A DNA stretch of 64,000 nt from Phyto melanocephala (Eukaryota > Arthropoda > Insecta > Diptera > Rhinophoridae). Both the position numbers and the translations under genes were made by a program. Positions 12,424-23,410 of this stretch are shown here, piece by piece. Numbering within the stretch: the stretch's first letter is position 1; each line of letters starts with the position of its first letter. The notes below the pieces were generated by a model. The model was not told the origin of the DNA. It did no database searches and was given only the letters and a program-made list of their open reading frames with translations. Location: positions 135,252,533 to 135,316,532 of the forward strand of contig OW799233.1 in assembly GCA_941918925.1 (NCBI GenBank). Direction: 5' to 3'.

Positions 12424-12675
12424 AAACAAATGCCATATGGGACAGCAGGTGTTAGGGGTGGAGGCATAAACAGTTTTATAACACAGCAACCTTATGTAGG
12501 CCAACACTATCACCATCACCACAACCATCATCTGCCGCAACACACTTGGTATGAGTCTCATCAACAACAACAACAACATCAAACTCATACTTCTTGGTTT
12601 GCGGGAGTGGGCGACGTCATGGCCTCCACCCAAATTGGTAACAATGCATTAGCTAATAACTATTACAGTTACTGA
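12424..12675 (+). CDS. Eip93F: Possible stop-codon-readthrough extension of E93
   Basis: The 83 codons directly after the E93 UAG are open in the same frame to a UGA at 12673-12675. The translation has clear coding character: KQMPYGTAGVRGGG, then INSFITQQPYVGQHYHHHHN, a HTWYESHQQQQQHQTHTSWF stretch and a NNYYSY end, in keeping with the His- and Gln-rich style of E93. The DNA changes sharply to A/T runs right after the UGA. Readthrough of a single stop is well known in Drosophila genes (established); that it happens here is inference. A separate start at the ATG at 12430, a sequencing or strain mutation of the stop, or unseen splicing around the UAG are alternatives. Confidence 0.6.
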   Translation, partial: KQMPYGTAGVRGGGINSFITQQPYVGQHYHHHHNHHLPQHTWYESHQQQQQHQTHTSWFAGVGDVMASTQIGNNALANNYYSY

Positions 12676-13480
12676 AAATCCTAAAATAACAGGCGAATAT
12701 TTTAGGTCACTTATTAAAATTTAGCTAAATTAAGTTATGTACATGAGAAATTCTTAGAGAGCGAACTTAAAAAAAGAAAACAAAAAAGGAATGAATGGAC
12801 AACTTTCTTAAAGGAATAAACAAGAGAAGGTTGAAGGGAATTAGTCGAATTTTTGTTTATTTTTTTTATAAATTAAGCAACAACAACAAAAAAAAACCAA
12901 TTAAAAACCCACAAAAAATTTTTATAGTTGTAAATTAAAAACATACACATACACATTAAAAGATTATTAAACCTTAAAGCAAGAGAAAGTAATGAAGAGA
13001 AAGAGAAAATGAAATAATGAAAACAAATAAATATGATCTTTGTATAGAGAAAAAAAGACCGAATGATCTTTTTAAGCCCAAAAACAAAAATAGTTAATAA
13101 CAAAACAATAACCAACTACTTAAAATAACAGTACTAAACTATATAAAGTTTTTAAACATTTAACGTATAAATTATCAATGATTAAATATATTTTTATTTT
13201 ATCTACATACACACAGACATGCAAACAAACATTTACATACGTATAGAGTATATGTATGCATACAAATATACATACATGCATATATGTATATGTAATAAAT
13301 AATTCTAACTACTATTTGTTTTTGTTAATGTGTGTGTTAATCTAATTCATTTATTTGAATATCTGTATACATTTGTTTTTATCTAAATTATTCTAAATAA
13401 TTTTTTTTTAATTTTCTGACAATCGACAAGCAAAAAAAATTTATATCAAATAAGAATAGGCACTTGTACAAAAAACGAAC
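12676..13480 (+). other. Probable proximal 3'UTR of E93
   Basis: Very AT-rich with many A-runs, CAACAACAA tracts and AATAAA/ATTAAA motifs (for example around 12818 and 13285), none of which can be picked as the real poly(A) site from sequence alone. No coding signal. Confidence 0.45.
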
Positions 13481-13645
13481 CAAGGCATATTTTTTTAACA
13501 GGCTATCTTCGTCAGCTGATTACGCATTTTTAGCTACAGCTGTCAAACTACTTATCTTCTTTCAAAGGTCAAACTTTATAAATAAAAAACTTGTGCAAAC
13601 AAATTCTCCTCGAACTGCGTTTACCTGATGGAAAAATATGCCTTG
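13481..13645. mobile_element. MITE, CAAGGCATATTT family, copy 1
   Basis: Ends are CAAGGCATATTTTTTTAACA and, read in reverse complement, CAAGGCATATTTTTCCATCA: near-perfect inverted repeats of about 22 bp enclosing 165 bp with no gene. A related copy lies at 47753-47961. No target duplication is evident here. Confidence 0.7.
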
Positions 13646-16600
13646 AATCCTTAAAAAAATATAATAAAATTGCATAGTCTAAATGCCTTCAAACTCAAAC
13701 GACAATTAAGTTAAAAAAGAAATCAGCAAACAGCCTACATACAAACATATACCAACAACAATACAAAAACTATAACAGAACAATAAGAATTCTAATCGCA
13801 AATTGATTATATTAAAAAATACACCAAACAAAACATTTAATTTTTAAATGTTTTATTATCATACATATTACACACATAAAAAAATTTTACACCAACAAAA
13901 ACAAAAACAACACAAATTTCGTTTTCTTTTTAAAACTTGGACATACATATTAATTAAATTTTTTTTTTATTTCAAAATAAAATATAAGACCGACATTAAA
14001 CAAAATTAATAGTAAAGTCATATTGAAAATAAAAACTAAAACACAGTGAAATAGTTAATACTACAATCAAAACAATAACAAAGCCAAGACAAAAACCAGC
14101 TAAAAACAAACAATTAGATCCACACAAAAAATTTTTAAAATATAAATACCAACAACAAAATACATACTATCAATACTACAACAACTGCAAAAACAGCAAT
14201 AATTCTACGCTCTCAAAATATAATGGATTTGGAATTGTCATTTGTGGAATGCATGGAAAACGGATTTGACTTCAGTGTTGTCGGAAAATGTTATAAATAT
14301 ACATTTTTTAACGACATAGTAATATATTGCCAAATTAAAACCTAGTGCAATGGGAATAATATTAATTATTTTATTTTGAGAAATTCGCTAGTTTAAAAAA
14401 ACAAATGAAAAAATGCCAAAAAATTTATCAAAAGTTTTTGAAATAAAAAAATCTTAAATTTTTTAAAGAAACGCCAATACAATGTTCAGACAGATATTTT
14501 TAATTGTTTCAATTTAGTGTTGATTGAGCAATTAAAATAAGTGTTCACACATACATACTCAATTTATCTTACTCCATTAGCATTTGATAGCTGTAGAAAT
14601 ACGATGTATTTATACAAAATCAAATAATGCCTTCTCTTCAGTTTTTTTCCTGTTCATAAAATATATTTACATTTATATTTTATATACATATATAAATATG
14701 TATTTGACTTTATTCAACAATATTCTTAAAATTTCCATCAACCATTTTCCATTTTCTTAATTTATATTTTTTGTATATTTATTTGCTTGACATTAGAAAT
14801 GCCACCGATAGAATTTTCTTCTCACTAAACATACTTCCCAAGAGTTGTATTTTGAGTTTTAGACAATAAGTATTTATTGCTCAATTTAAAACTAATTTTT
14901 ACTATGGTAAATTGAGCTCAATAAAGACCTTTAATTGCGAGAATATTATAAATTGACAATTAAGGCGCTTGTGTGAACATAGTATAACAAACTTAAAAAA
15001 GAGCGGCAAAATCTTCGTTTTATTCCGCTTAGCTCTCATGCTAAAGTGAACAGTAATAGTAATGAAATAGATTCAAAATAAAGATAAAATCGGTAGATTG
15101 ATCTGGCAAGACCCAAAATAGCATTACCGTTTGGCAACTACGAAATAGCCGTTGTTTTACAAACAACTTTAGCAACAAACTCTGTCAAAATCGGTTTGTT
15201 TATAACAAATCGTATGGATTTCAAAATTTTAAGCTGTTAAAAATCGCTCACCGCTCTTGTTTAAGTTTCCCTGTTATTTTTCTTATAATTGAGAAGTACA
15301 GAAACCATAAATAATAATTGAAAGAAAAAATTTACTAAATATTCGGGATATTGTTCCAAAAATTTCTCAGTAATAACAGCTTTTTCATAAGTTCCCTTTC
15401 ACATAAAGAAAATTTTTCACTAGATGAGAAAAAAATGCAACGTGTAAAATAGGCCGATTTGTTTATAAAATCTTATAAAAAATTTACTACGCCAAGAACG
15501 TTATATTATTATATGTATTCTTTCAAATACAGTTATTTCAATAAAAAAAATAATAATTATTATTTCGAAAATATTAAGACACAATATTTTTTAACAACTT
15601 TTATAGCATTCGTAAATGTTTTTAATGAAGCTTAATAAAACAAATTATTTTCTGGTCCTCTAAAACACATATTTCCACAAAATTTCAACAAAACTTTCCA
15701 AACAAATATTCCTGTAATTTCCCGCAATTTCAATAATCCGTTATATTTTTTACAATAGTTACATAATAATAACCAACAACTACAACAACAACAATATCCG
15801 ATCAAATTTATATATAACAGAAAAATATATAAATAATACAACAACAGCAATAACAATAACAATAAAATAAAAACATAATAAAAAGCCCCCCAAAACTCCC
15901 AAAACCAAGAAAATAAACTCAAAATTCAAAAATCAAACAAAACCAAAACTTCAAAGCAGATAACAAAATTCTATTTTAACAATTTTTATTTTACAAAAAC
16001 AAAAAACATTTTTTTTTTTTTTCGTTTAGTTTAACAAAAACCAAATTATGATTTTTAGACAAGGAAAACGGAAATCAATAAACAAAGCTGCCTTCAAATT
16101 TTACAAAAAGAAAACAAATATAAAAATTAAATATTTAACAAAAAGTAAAAACAATCCCAATAAGATTCAAAAAACGAAATGATATTCAGAAACAAACAAA
16201 AATTAAGACAAAAAAGCACACAAAATATCAAAATAATTAATTTTTTTTTTATTAAAAAAAGAAGCCAATTTTTTCAATATTTATATATTTCGAAATGATT
16301 TTATAATCCTTTTGCTTGGTTACTCCTTTTTTTTATATAAAAATGCTTTACATATGTATCACTGTTTAGGCTATAAAATAAATTTTGTAAAAGAAAAAAC
16401 CTTATAAAAACAAATTAAATGTTTGGCTTGAAACTAAATTATTAAGATAGAAAACAGCATACTTTGGCATATAAAACTAAATATCAAATCACTAGTAATA
16501 ATATGAAAAATATAAAAATTTATTATAATTATATGTGTGTGTCTTTATTATCGCGTATACCTCAAAAATATTTATATATAAATTTGAAAAACTGGAAAAA

Positions 16601-17278
16601 AAATCATTATAATTTCTCTTAAGACAAGCAAACCAAAAAAAACTCTCCCACTTTTCTCCAGCCTCTTTTCTAGACAAATGAATCCAAATCAAAACAAAAA
16701 TTTATCAAAATTTTAAACTTTTGTAAATTGTAACACAAAATGAAAATCAAACCTCTAATTATAAAAATTAAAAAAAAAGAAAAAGAAATTTCAAATTAAA
16801 TGTACCTTAAAAAATATTTTGTGTGCTAGTTTAGTAAGTGTCAAAAGAATTAAAATAAAATAAAAAACACATAAACAAAATCAAATACTTATTATTAACA
16901 AAATTATATATTTAAGCAAAATGAAGTCAACAATAATAATAATAAAATTAGCTAATAAACTCTCAAAAAAACCAAAATTTAAATGTTTTGTGGCAAACTA
17001 AAAGATGAAAAAATAATAAGCAGACATTTATTTGAAAAAAATACTATCCAACAAAGCTTAAATAAAATGTGCCATACTATAAATGAAAAAAGTAATATGT
17101 ATCTCTCAAAATGATTTAATTAAATGTCCCCATATACATGTCCCTAAACATTTTATTGTTTGGCAAATGTTGCTAGACTCAATTGAAGTATTTTCATTTT
17201 AAAATTTTTACTTTTTATGTAGATTTCATCGGTTTTATAACTTGTAAATTGTTAGGCAACATATTTTTAAACTAATGT
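13646..17278. other. Very AT-rich stretch, possible long E93 3'UTR
   Basis: Long runs of A, CAA/CAACAA and TTT with few recognisable elements. A short open frame at 14222 (MDLELSFVECMENGFDFSVV start, about 40 codons) stands out as less AT-rich but is not recognised. A weak inverted pair TGTTCACACA near 14543 and TGTGTGAACA near 14975 could mark an old TIR element. Whether this is transcribed cannot be told. Confidence 0.3.
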
Positions 17279-17930
17279 TCTCTTAGTGGTCGTTCTTCAA
17301 TTAAACGGTTTTAATTTAGATCTTTCTCAATTTGTTTGCTGAATACACCCCTGAAGGAAGCTTTTGTTTAAGTGTCTTCAAGTTACCAATTTTGTCAACT
17401 TTTCTTGGTGTCTTTGTTAACAAATCATCCACACTTTTTACACTTTAAAATAATATATAAAAAATTCTTAAAAATTCGACAGTCAAAATATTTTAAATAA
17501 TAAACTGTAGTATTACTTTTACAATTAAAAATAATATTTTTGTTATTTAAGGAGGTAAAAATTACTAAAAGTATAGGCTAGAATTATTAAAATTTACGTC
17601 TGTCTATCTAATTTCAATTTCAAATTCTCTTAGTGGTCGTAATTCTATAAAAAGTTTTTTTAATCTGCAGGAAGTTTATGATCAAGTGCCTCCAAGTTAC
17701 CAATTTTGTCTTCTATTTTGTTGATATTGTTAACATAACATCAAAACTTTTTACACTTTAAAATAATATATAGAAAATTTTCAAAAAATCCAAAATTTCA
17801 ATTATAAACTGTAGTTTACTTTTACAATTAAAAATAATTTTTTTGTTATTTGTTAGTACCAAAGGTATAGGCTAGAATTACTAAAATTTACGAATATCAA
17901 TCTAATTCCAAATGGTCAAATGGTCCCATA
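17279..17930. repeat. Tandem duplication, two units about 346 bp apart
   Basis: TTCTCTTAGTGGTCGT occurs at 17279 and 17625, and the following sequence is matched through AAGTTACCAATTTTGTC, TTTTTACACTTTAAAATAAT and AGGTATAGGCTAGAATTACT blocks in the same order. The second unit is shorter by small deletions. No coding potential. Confidence 0.75.
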
Positions 17931-18354
17931 GAAACTACCTAGTCAATAGTTCTAACATCACTAGTGGATTTTCAATCACAAGCGAATGTTAAATGTCTAT
18001 AGCAAAGAATATTGTCTAGAGTATAATTGGTCAGTAGTATTGCTGGCAATAGTGAATCACTACTATGACACTGCAAACATTTTGTGCAGGGCCGTGTTTC
18101 ATCTTTGTGTGAGTAGCAACTTTTATGAGTTATATCCTTATATAAATACCATACCAAGTGCACACATAAATGTTTTTTTAAAACTGGTAAAATTTGTCTT
18201 TTTTTCCTTAAGATTCTAATCTTAAAAGTACGACAGTTTTTCATATGCTTGAATATAATTTTTATGATAATGGTAAAGTGTGTTAAAATTTGACGAATTA
18301 TTTTTTTTATTCTAATTAAAACATTAACACATCTTAAACATTAAAAGTATTTTT
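17931..18354. other. Short less-AT-rich stretch, no gene recognised
   Basis: The minus strand is open for 90 codons (17972-18244) with a Cys/His-rich middle (SCYSHKDETRPCTKCLQCHS), but I cannot assign it. It could be an old transposon coding piece next to the mariner remnant that follows. Confidence 0.3.
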
Positions 18355-18640
18355 ATTTCATACTGTCGGTCAAGGATTCCAATCTTTTACCAAAACTCTC
18401 AATCACGTTTTGAAATAAGCTGCTGTCAGTGGTTAATAATTGCTCGATAATGTTGTTTTTTAACTCTTGAACGATTATTGCTGTACACTTTCGATATTGA
18501 CAAATTCTCAAAAAAATAGTGTTAATAGTGTTTCTTGATGTGTGGCAAAAGGCACAATTCTGTTAAAACCACATATTCTTTAAATCTTAATAATCAATTT
18601 TCTACCACAAAAAGCTTCGGCTTATCTCTCTGTAGCGATT
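18355..18640 (-). pseudogene. Decayed mariner-type transposase C-terminus
   Basis: On the minus strand a frame reads CHTSRNTINTIFL, then VQELKNNIIEQLLTTDSSLF and FQNVIESFGKRLESLTDSMK before a stop. This is the C-terminal layout of Tc/mariner transposases (second catalytic block region followed by the helical tail), with the block around the third catalytic acid lost and frameshifts upstream. Confidence 0.6.
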
Positions 18641-18700
18641 TCCATTGACCATTGAAATTTAAACAACGTGTTTCTCTTCACTTATTAAGTTTGGGTGACT

Positions 18701-18790
18701 TCTAGAGAATACGATTATTCTCTTTAAGCAAAACAAAAAAATGATCAGCTCTTTCGAAATGTTGCATGAATGTTGACATTATTATATAAA
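18701..18790 (+). repeat. Left 90-bp direct repeat flanking the NUMT
   Basis: Matches 18945-19034 over 90 bp with three mismatches. The two copies enclose the mitochondrial insertion. Begins TCTAGAGAATACGATTATTC. Confidence 0.9.
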
Positions 18791-18944
18791 AAGCTAATTT
18801 ATAAAATCCTATAGATAAAATTCTTATTATTAATCCTAACTGTCTTAAAGTTGATAAAGCAATAATTTTTTTCAAATCAAATTCAAAATTTGCTCCTAAT
18901 CCTGCTATAAATATTGTTAAACCAGATAATAATAAAAGAATATT
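18791..18944 (-). pseudogene. Nuclear mitochondrial insertion (NUMT), ND5 fragment
   Basis: The minus strand translates as LSGLTIFIAGLGANFEFDLK followed by KIIALSTLRQLGLIIRILSI and GFYKLAFY, the core of insect mitochondrial NADH dehydrogenase subunit 5. Where the mitochondrial protein would have Ser and Met, standard-code reading gives Arg (AGA) and Ile (ATA), as expected if the insert came from mitochondrial DNA. The piece is 154 bp, has no start or stop of its own, and cannot work in the nucleus. Confidence 0.92.
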
Positions 18945-19034
18945 TCTAGAGAATACGATTATTCTCTTTAAGCAAAACAAAAAAATTATCAGATCTTTCG
19001 AAATGTTGCATGAATGTTGACATAATTATATAAA
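18945..19034 (+). repeat. Right 90-bp direct repeat flanking the NUMT
   Basis: Second copy of the 18701-18790 sequence; differences are G/T and C/A in the ATGATCAGC part and T/A near the end. Confidence 0.9.
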
Positions 19035-19129
19035 CTGATTAGGCAACCATATTTCATTCGTATATCTTACGAATTTTTTCATATACAGTTCGCATGAAAT
19101 ATTGAACAAAATACCGAGGGGAGAGGGGT

Positions 19130-19219
19130 GCAAATTACGACATTCGATCACGATTGAAAATTTACTTGAACGTAATAAAAATTTTAAAATTTCGATCACG
19201 TTCGAATGTCGTAATTTGC
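19130..19219. repeat. Short foldback repeat (MITE-like)
   Basis: GCAAATTACGACATTCGA at 19130 is perfectly inverted as TCGAATGTCGTAATTTGC ending at 19219; inner CGATCACG and AAATTT segments extend the symmetry. The 90-bp unit could be a tiny palindromic MITE. It could also fold as RNA if transcribed. Confidence 0.65.
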
Positions 19220-21164
19220 CACTAGGCTTAATTCATCAAATTTACTTTTGAGAAACATATTTCACTACTTCAGGCATTCAACATATAATGTATGTTAACC
19301 GTCATAAACATAAGAATTTATTATTATTTCTTGAAAAAATAATATCGAAATAATAATAATAGTTTAATAATGTTATAATAAAATGTATTAAAACTAAAGC
19401 AAAAAATTTATTTTCTCATTATCTTAAAGTTGTTCTAATTATATGCTGCTAGAATCTTAAATGTTTTGTATTGCCATGTTGCTAGCAACAAGTTTCTAAA
19501 ATGTGTGTCAATTTGTTTATTGTTTGAAAATATTTTAAAACTCGTTTGACAACAAATACATATTAAAAGATTTCTAAGAAATTAATTTTTTTTCCTAAAA
19601 TTCATATTTCCTTTGCTTTTCATTGTTGGATAGTATTTTATATAAAAATATATATATTTAAAGAAACCCCTTTGGCATATGTATAAAAATCTGTATTAAA
19701 ATTTAGGTCTTTCAAATAATAATTATTAAAAATTTATATAAAAAAAATCAAGAAAAAATACACAAAATTATCAATGTCGTGGTTATTATAATATCAAAAA
19801 AAAAAAAAACAAATATTTGGTAAAATTATATAACAAAATTTAAACAAATTATTATTATATGTATAAAAAACAAAATCAACAAAAAGTCATATTTATTATT
19901 GCTAATTTTATGGTATTTTGACGAGAAAAAAAATATTAATAAACAACAAAAAAAAAAAAAGAACAAAAATATTTATTATATACACATTAGACACTATCTG
20001 TGATTTTTAATCCAAAATTTTTTTGATGAAAATTTTCTAAATCAAATATATTCAAAACAAAAAGTAATAATATATTTAACAACAAAAAGATAAAAATTAA
20101 ATATATATACAAACATATATAAAAAAACATTTAAAAAAATATAAAAGAATGCAAGAAAAGTAAATAACACAAATGAAATGGAAATGTTAAGGAATTAAAA
20201 AAAAACATTAGTAAATAATTTATTATAAATATTAATACAATACAAATAAATTATACCACAAACACACAAAAAGGGAAAATATTAATAATATTATACTTAA
20301 TAAGTAATAATGATGATCGGATTATAATAAAATACATACAACAACAAAATATATATATATATTATGTATACTAGAGAAATAACAGCAACAACAACAACAT
20401 AAGCTACTACAACAAGAAATATTTAAAATATTTTGCGTGAATTCTATTAAGTAGTAAAGGATTGAGAGTTAGATCGTCAGAAATAAAAAGAATATTTGGC
20501 AATTTTTAAATCTTCTCAAATCTTTGTATCGATGTAAGTAAATGTTTACTTAATTGTGAGTTTTTTTAATTTATTTACTTACTTGCCTCATAATACGCAA
20601 TGGTGAAACAAAGTTTCTGCATAAGCTTATACTGAATATTTCAAAACATATTAAAGTTATTTTATTCAAATGATTAGTTTTACTTTATGTCAAATTTCAT
20701 TATTTTATATATGAACGTATAGTAGCTACCACACAGAAAACTTACTTAAGCTTATTTCAAAATTGTGTGAAGCTCTACTTAAATCATAATTAAAGAATTT
20801 GCTTTAAATGTTTATTCATGATGTACTGTACTGTACTGTACTTTGTGTTTGTTGCCGGCAGCATCTTCCCACGTTTGTTCAAATTTTACAGTGAATAGCA
20901 ATTGTTAAAATAAACTATGATATAATTAAGCAAAAGAGGATCATTCCCAAGACAAATACATCTTCCTCTAATTCCTTGCTTTTTATGTCCTTCACTAAGA
21001 ATCATGGGTTAGTCATTCCATTCGTTATATCAGAACGTATGTTCTAAATTATTATAAATAGGAGATATGATTTAATAATATTCCTGTATCCGCTACAGCT
21101 GTATTAAGTCATTGTATAAGTATTCGTTAATGTAGAATAGCTATACATTGATAAGGAATATATA
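19220..21164. other. AT-rich stretch, no gene seen
   Basis: Mostly A/T runs with CAACAA tracts. A GTACT microsatellite (four units) lies at about 20823-20842. Around 20840-21100 the DNA is less AT-rich, without open frames or repeats I can name. Confidence 0.35.
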
Positions 21165-21752
21165 GGTTTCGGCATTGCCAAATATATCACTCTTACTTGT
21201 TTAATACTTTTACATTTTTATACCCTTCACACAAAAGTGAAAAGGGTTTATATAGCTTTGTCATTCCGTATGAAATTTCTACAATTTTCATTTCCAACCC
21301 CATAAAGAATAGGGGAGTAGATTAAGCTTTGTCAGTCTGTTTCTCTATCCGTGTGTATGTTGAAATCAATTTTTTGAAGCCCCCCGACATTACCTCGACC
21401 CGCGAGAGGTATTTAAATATCAGAAATATTCGGTAGCAGATCGGTATTGAAAATCAGAAAAAGCGTTTTTTTCACAACAACAACATACGTACATACATAC
21501 AAACTTGGTATACTGGTGAACGTGGCATCGAATCTCATATTTTTATTCTATTTTTTTTTTTTATATTTTTTTTTTAAGTAAACTCAATTTATAATTTTAC
21601 AATGGGATGTTTTGTTATATGTATGTTTTTTATATGTCTGTACGTATTTCATATGAGATGAATGGTGATAAAAAAACTGTTCTTGCATGACTACTCGTTG
21701 TGAAGGGTTTATAAGATTTGGCACGGCCGAACAGAGCAGTCTTACTTGTTTA
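21165..21752. repeat. Dispersed fly repeat with ATTCGGC-type ends
   Basis: Contains TATACCCTTCACACAAAAGT, TTTGTCATTCCGTATGAAAT, GTTGAAATCAATTTTTTGAA with GCCCCCCGACATT, and ends TTTGGCACGGCCGAACAGAG with TCTTACTTGTTTA. A partial second terminus at 21165-21203 (TTTCGGCATTGCC, CTCTTACTTGTTTA) precedes it. No protein. Confidence 0.7.
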
Positions 21753-23259
21753 TAATGTAACTGCCATAACATAAGCAAATTATCATTTTTGAACATCTTA
21801 AAGTATTGCTAAAAATTTTTTGTGAATGTTGCACAAATTGTACAAAGTAGAATTCAATATACACAAACATATACACACTTTTAACGAAATCTGCTAAGTA
21901 TACCAAGTTATTGCTGAATAGATTTTTTATTATTACAATCTTACGGCCATGATAATAACGATCTATTAAACGCTAATAAAACAAATTTCCGTAGAAATTC
22001 AGTCTTTTTAATACTTTATTAAATTGTTAGTATTTACAAATAAGGCAGTGACTCTCAACTCTTAATCCTTTACCAACTTTTTCAAATCTTTTAAGAGACC
22101 ATGAAACATACAACATTTTTGCTATATTTTGGATGTATTTATTATATTTTATTTAATAACAAAGAAACAAGGGCAAAATAAAAATAAAAAAAATTAAATA
22201 AAACGCCTCTTAACACACTTAGAGAAATGCCATGTTAAAATTAAGCTTGGCCATGTACAAATAAAACAAACAAAAACAAAAATTCTGGAAAGAATGCAAC
22301 AATACCAACCAGAAGAATTTAAAAAAAATATATAAAATTCTTTTACATTAAAAAAACTATAAAAAAAAAAATGTTCAATAATAATACACAATAAAATACA
22401 TGTGAAAATAATAAATCAACAATAAACAACAATATTAAAAGTGCAATTATGTGGAATATTTTTAAAAATATTAAAAATAAATACTTATTATATAATACAT
22501 AAAGAAATAACTTGGTGACATATTATAAGAAGTGGTAAAAGTTGAACAAACAAACAAACACACAAAACACAAAAGTAAATAAATTAACGTTTAACAAACA
22601 ACAAGAAATTAGCGAAAATATAAAAAGAACAAAATAAAAAAACAATTGAATGTTTGCATTCCTTAAAAAAAAAATTTAAATCTAAAGAAAATTAACTTAA
22701 AATTTAAATAAAAATAAATTAAATTATAATATTTGAATAGTTGTCTTTATTAGGTTTTTTTAATAAAATTATACTTTAGTTTCATATAAAATTGAATTGA
22801 TTTAATAATGTTTCGTTTGAAAATTGTAGGCTATTTAAAAACATGTTTTAAAGAAATTCGGCCATAAAAGGGAATGAAACAGTTTTCTTTTTTTAAATAT
22901 TTAATCTTTTAATTTTTTAGCAATAATATTTCTTCTTGAATTTAAGTGCAAATATTTATTGACATAAAGGTTGACATTTTTAAAGGGGGATAGGGAAATA
23001 TATTAGATGATAACAAATCATAAGAGAAATGAATTTAAAAAACTGTTGTAATTATTGCCACTTAGAACAGAGAAATTTCAAGATATAAATTCTTAGTGTT
23101 GTGCAGCAACATCATCATTTTGTTGCAAAAGAGCATAATACTACATTTACACCAAAGCGAAATCTAGTAGATTTGATTTAAAATCTTTATTAAAATCTAA
23201 ACCGTTCATACCACAGTTATTTGACATTTTGTAAGATTTCGTTTTTAAAACAATATATT
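21753..23259. other. AT-rich stretch, no gene seen
   Basis: Long A-rich tracts with many AATAAA motifs. No convincing open frame on either strand. Confidence 0.35.
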
Positions 23260-23410
23260 TATTTACAAGGTGGCCTGAAAGGCTCTCTATGCTCTACTTC
23301 TCCAAAATTGAACAAAAGCAAAACATCGACAACAGCGGTCGTCCACAGCAGGCAAATTCATGGGCGCAGAAAAATTGTTCGAACAAGTCGATGGCTGGTG
23401 TGGACCGTAA
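23260..23410 (+). other. GC-richer island ending in a splice-donor-like GTAAGT
   Basis: About 150 bp of much more balanced composition in an AT-rich desert. Two plus-strand frames are open; one reads WPERLSMLYFSKIEQKQNID, then GRPQQANSWAQKNCSNKSMA, and the block ends GACC|GTAAGTTATG, a good donor. No strong acceptor precedes it (only TTATTTACAAG). It could be a cryptic or alternative exon or a conserved element; I do not recognise the product. Confidence 0.25.

Noticed and set aside
9747..12633. Several antisense and shifted open frames across E93
   Set aside because: They are shadows of the E93 reading frame caused by its Ser/Gln/His-rich codons.
14543..14983. TGTTCACACA inverted pair as ends of a TIR element
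   Set aside because: Only ten bases match, inner blocks align poorly and no target duplication is seen.
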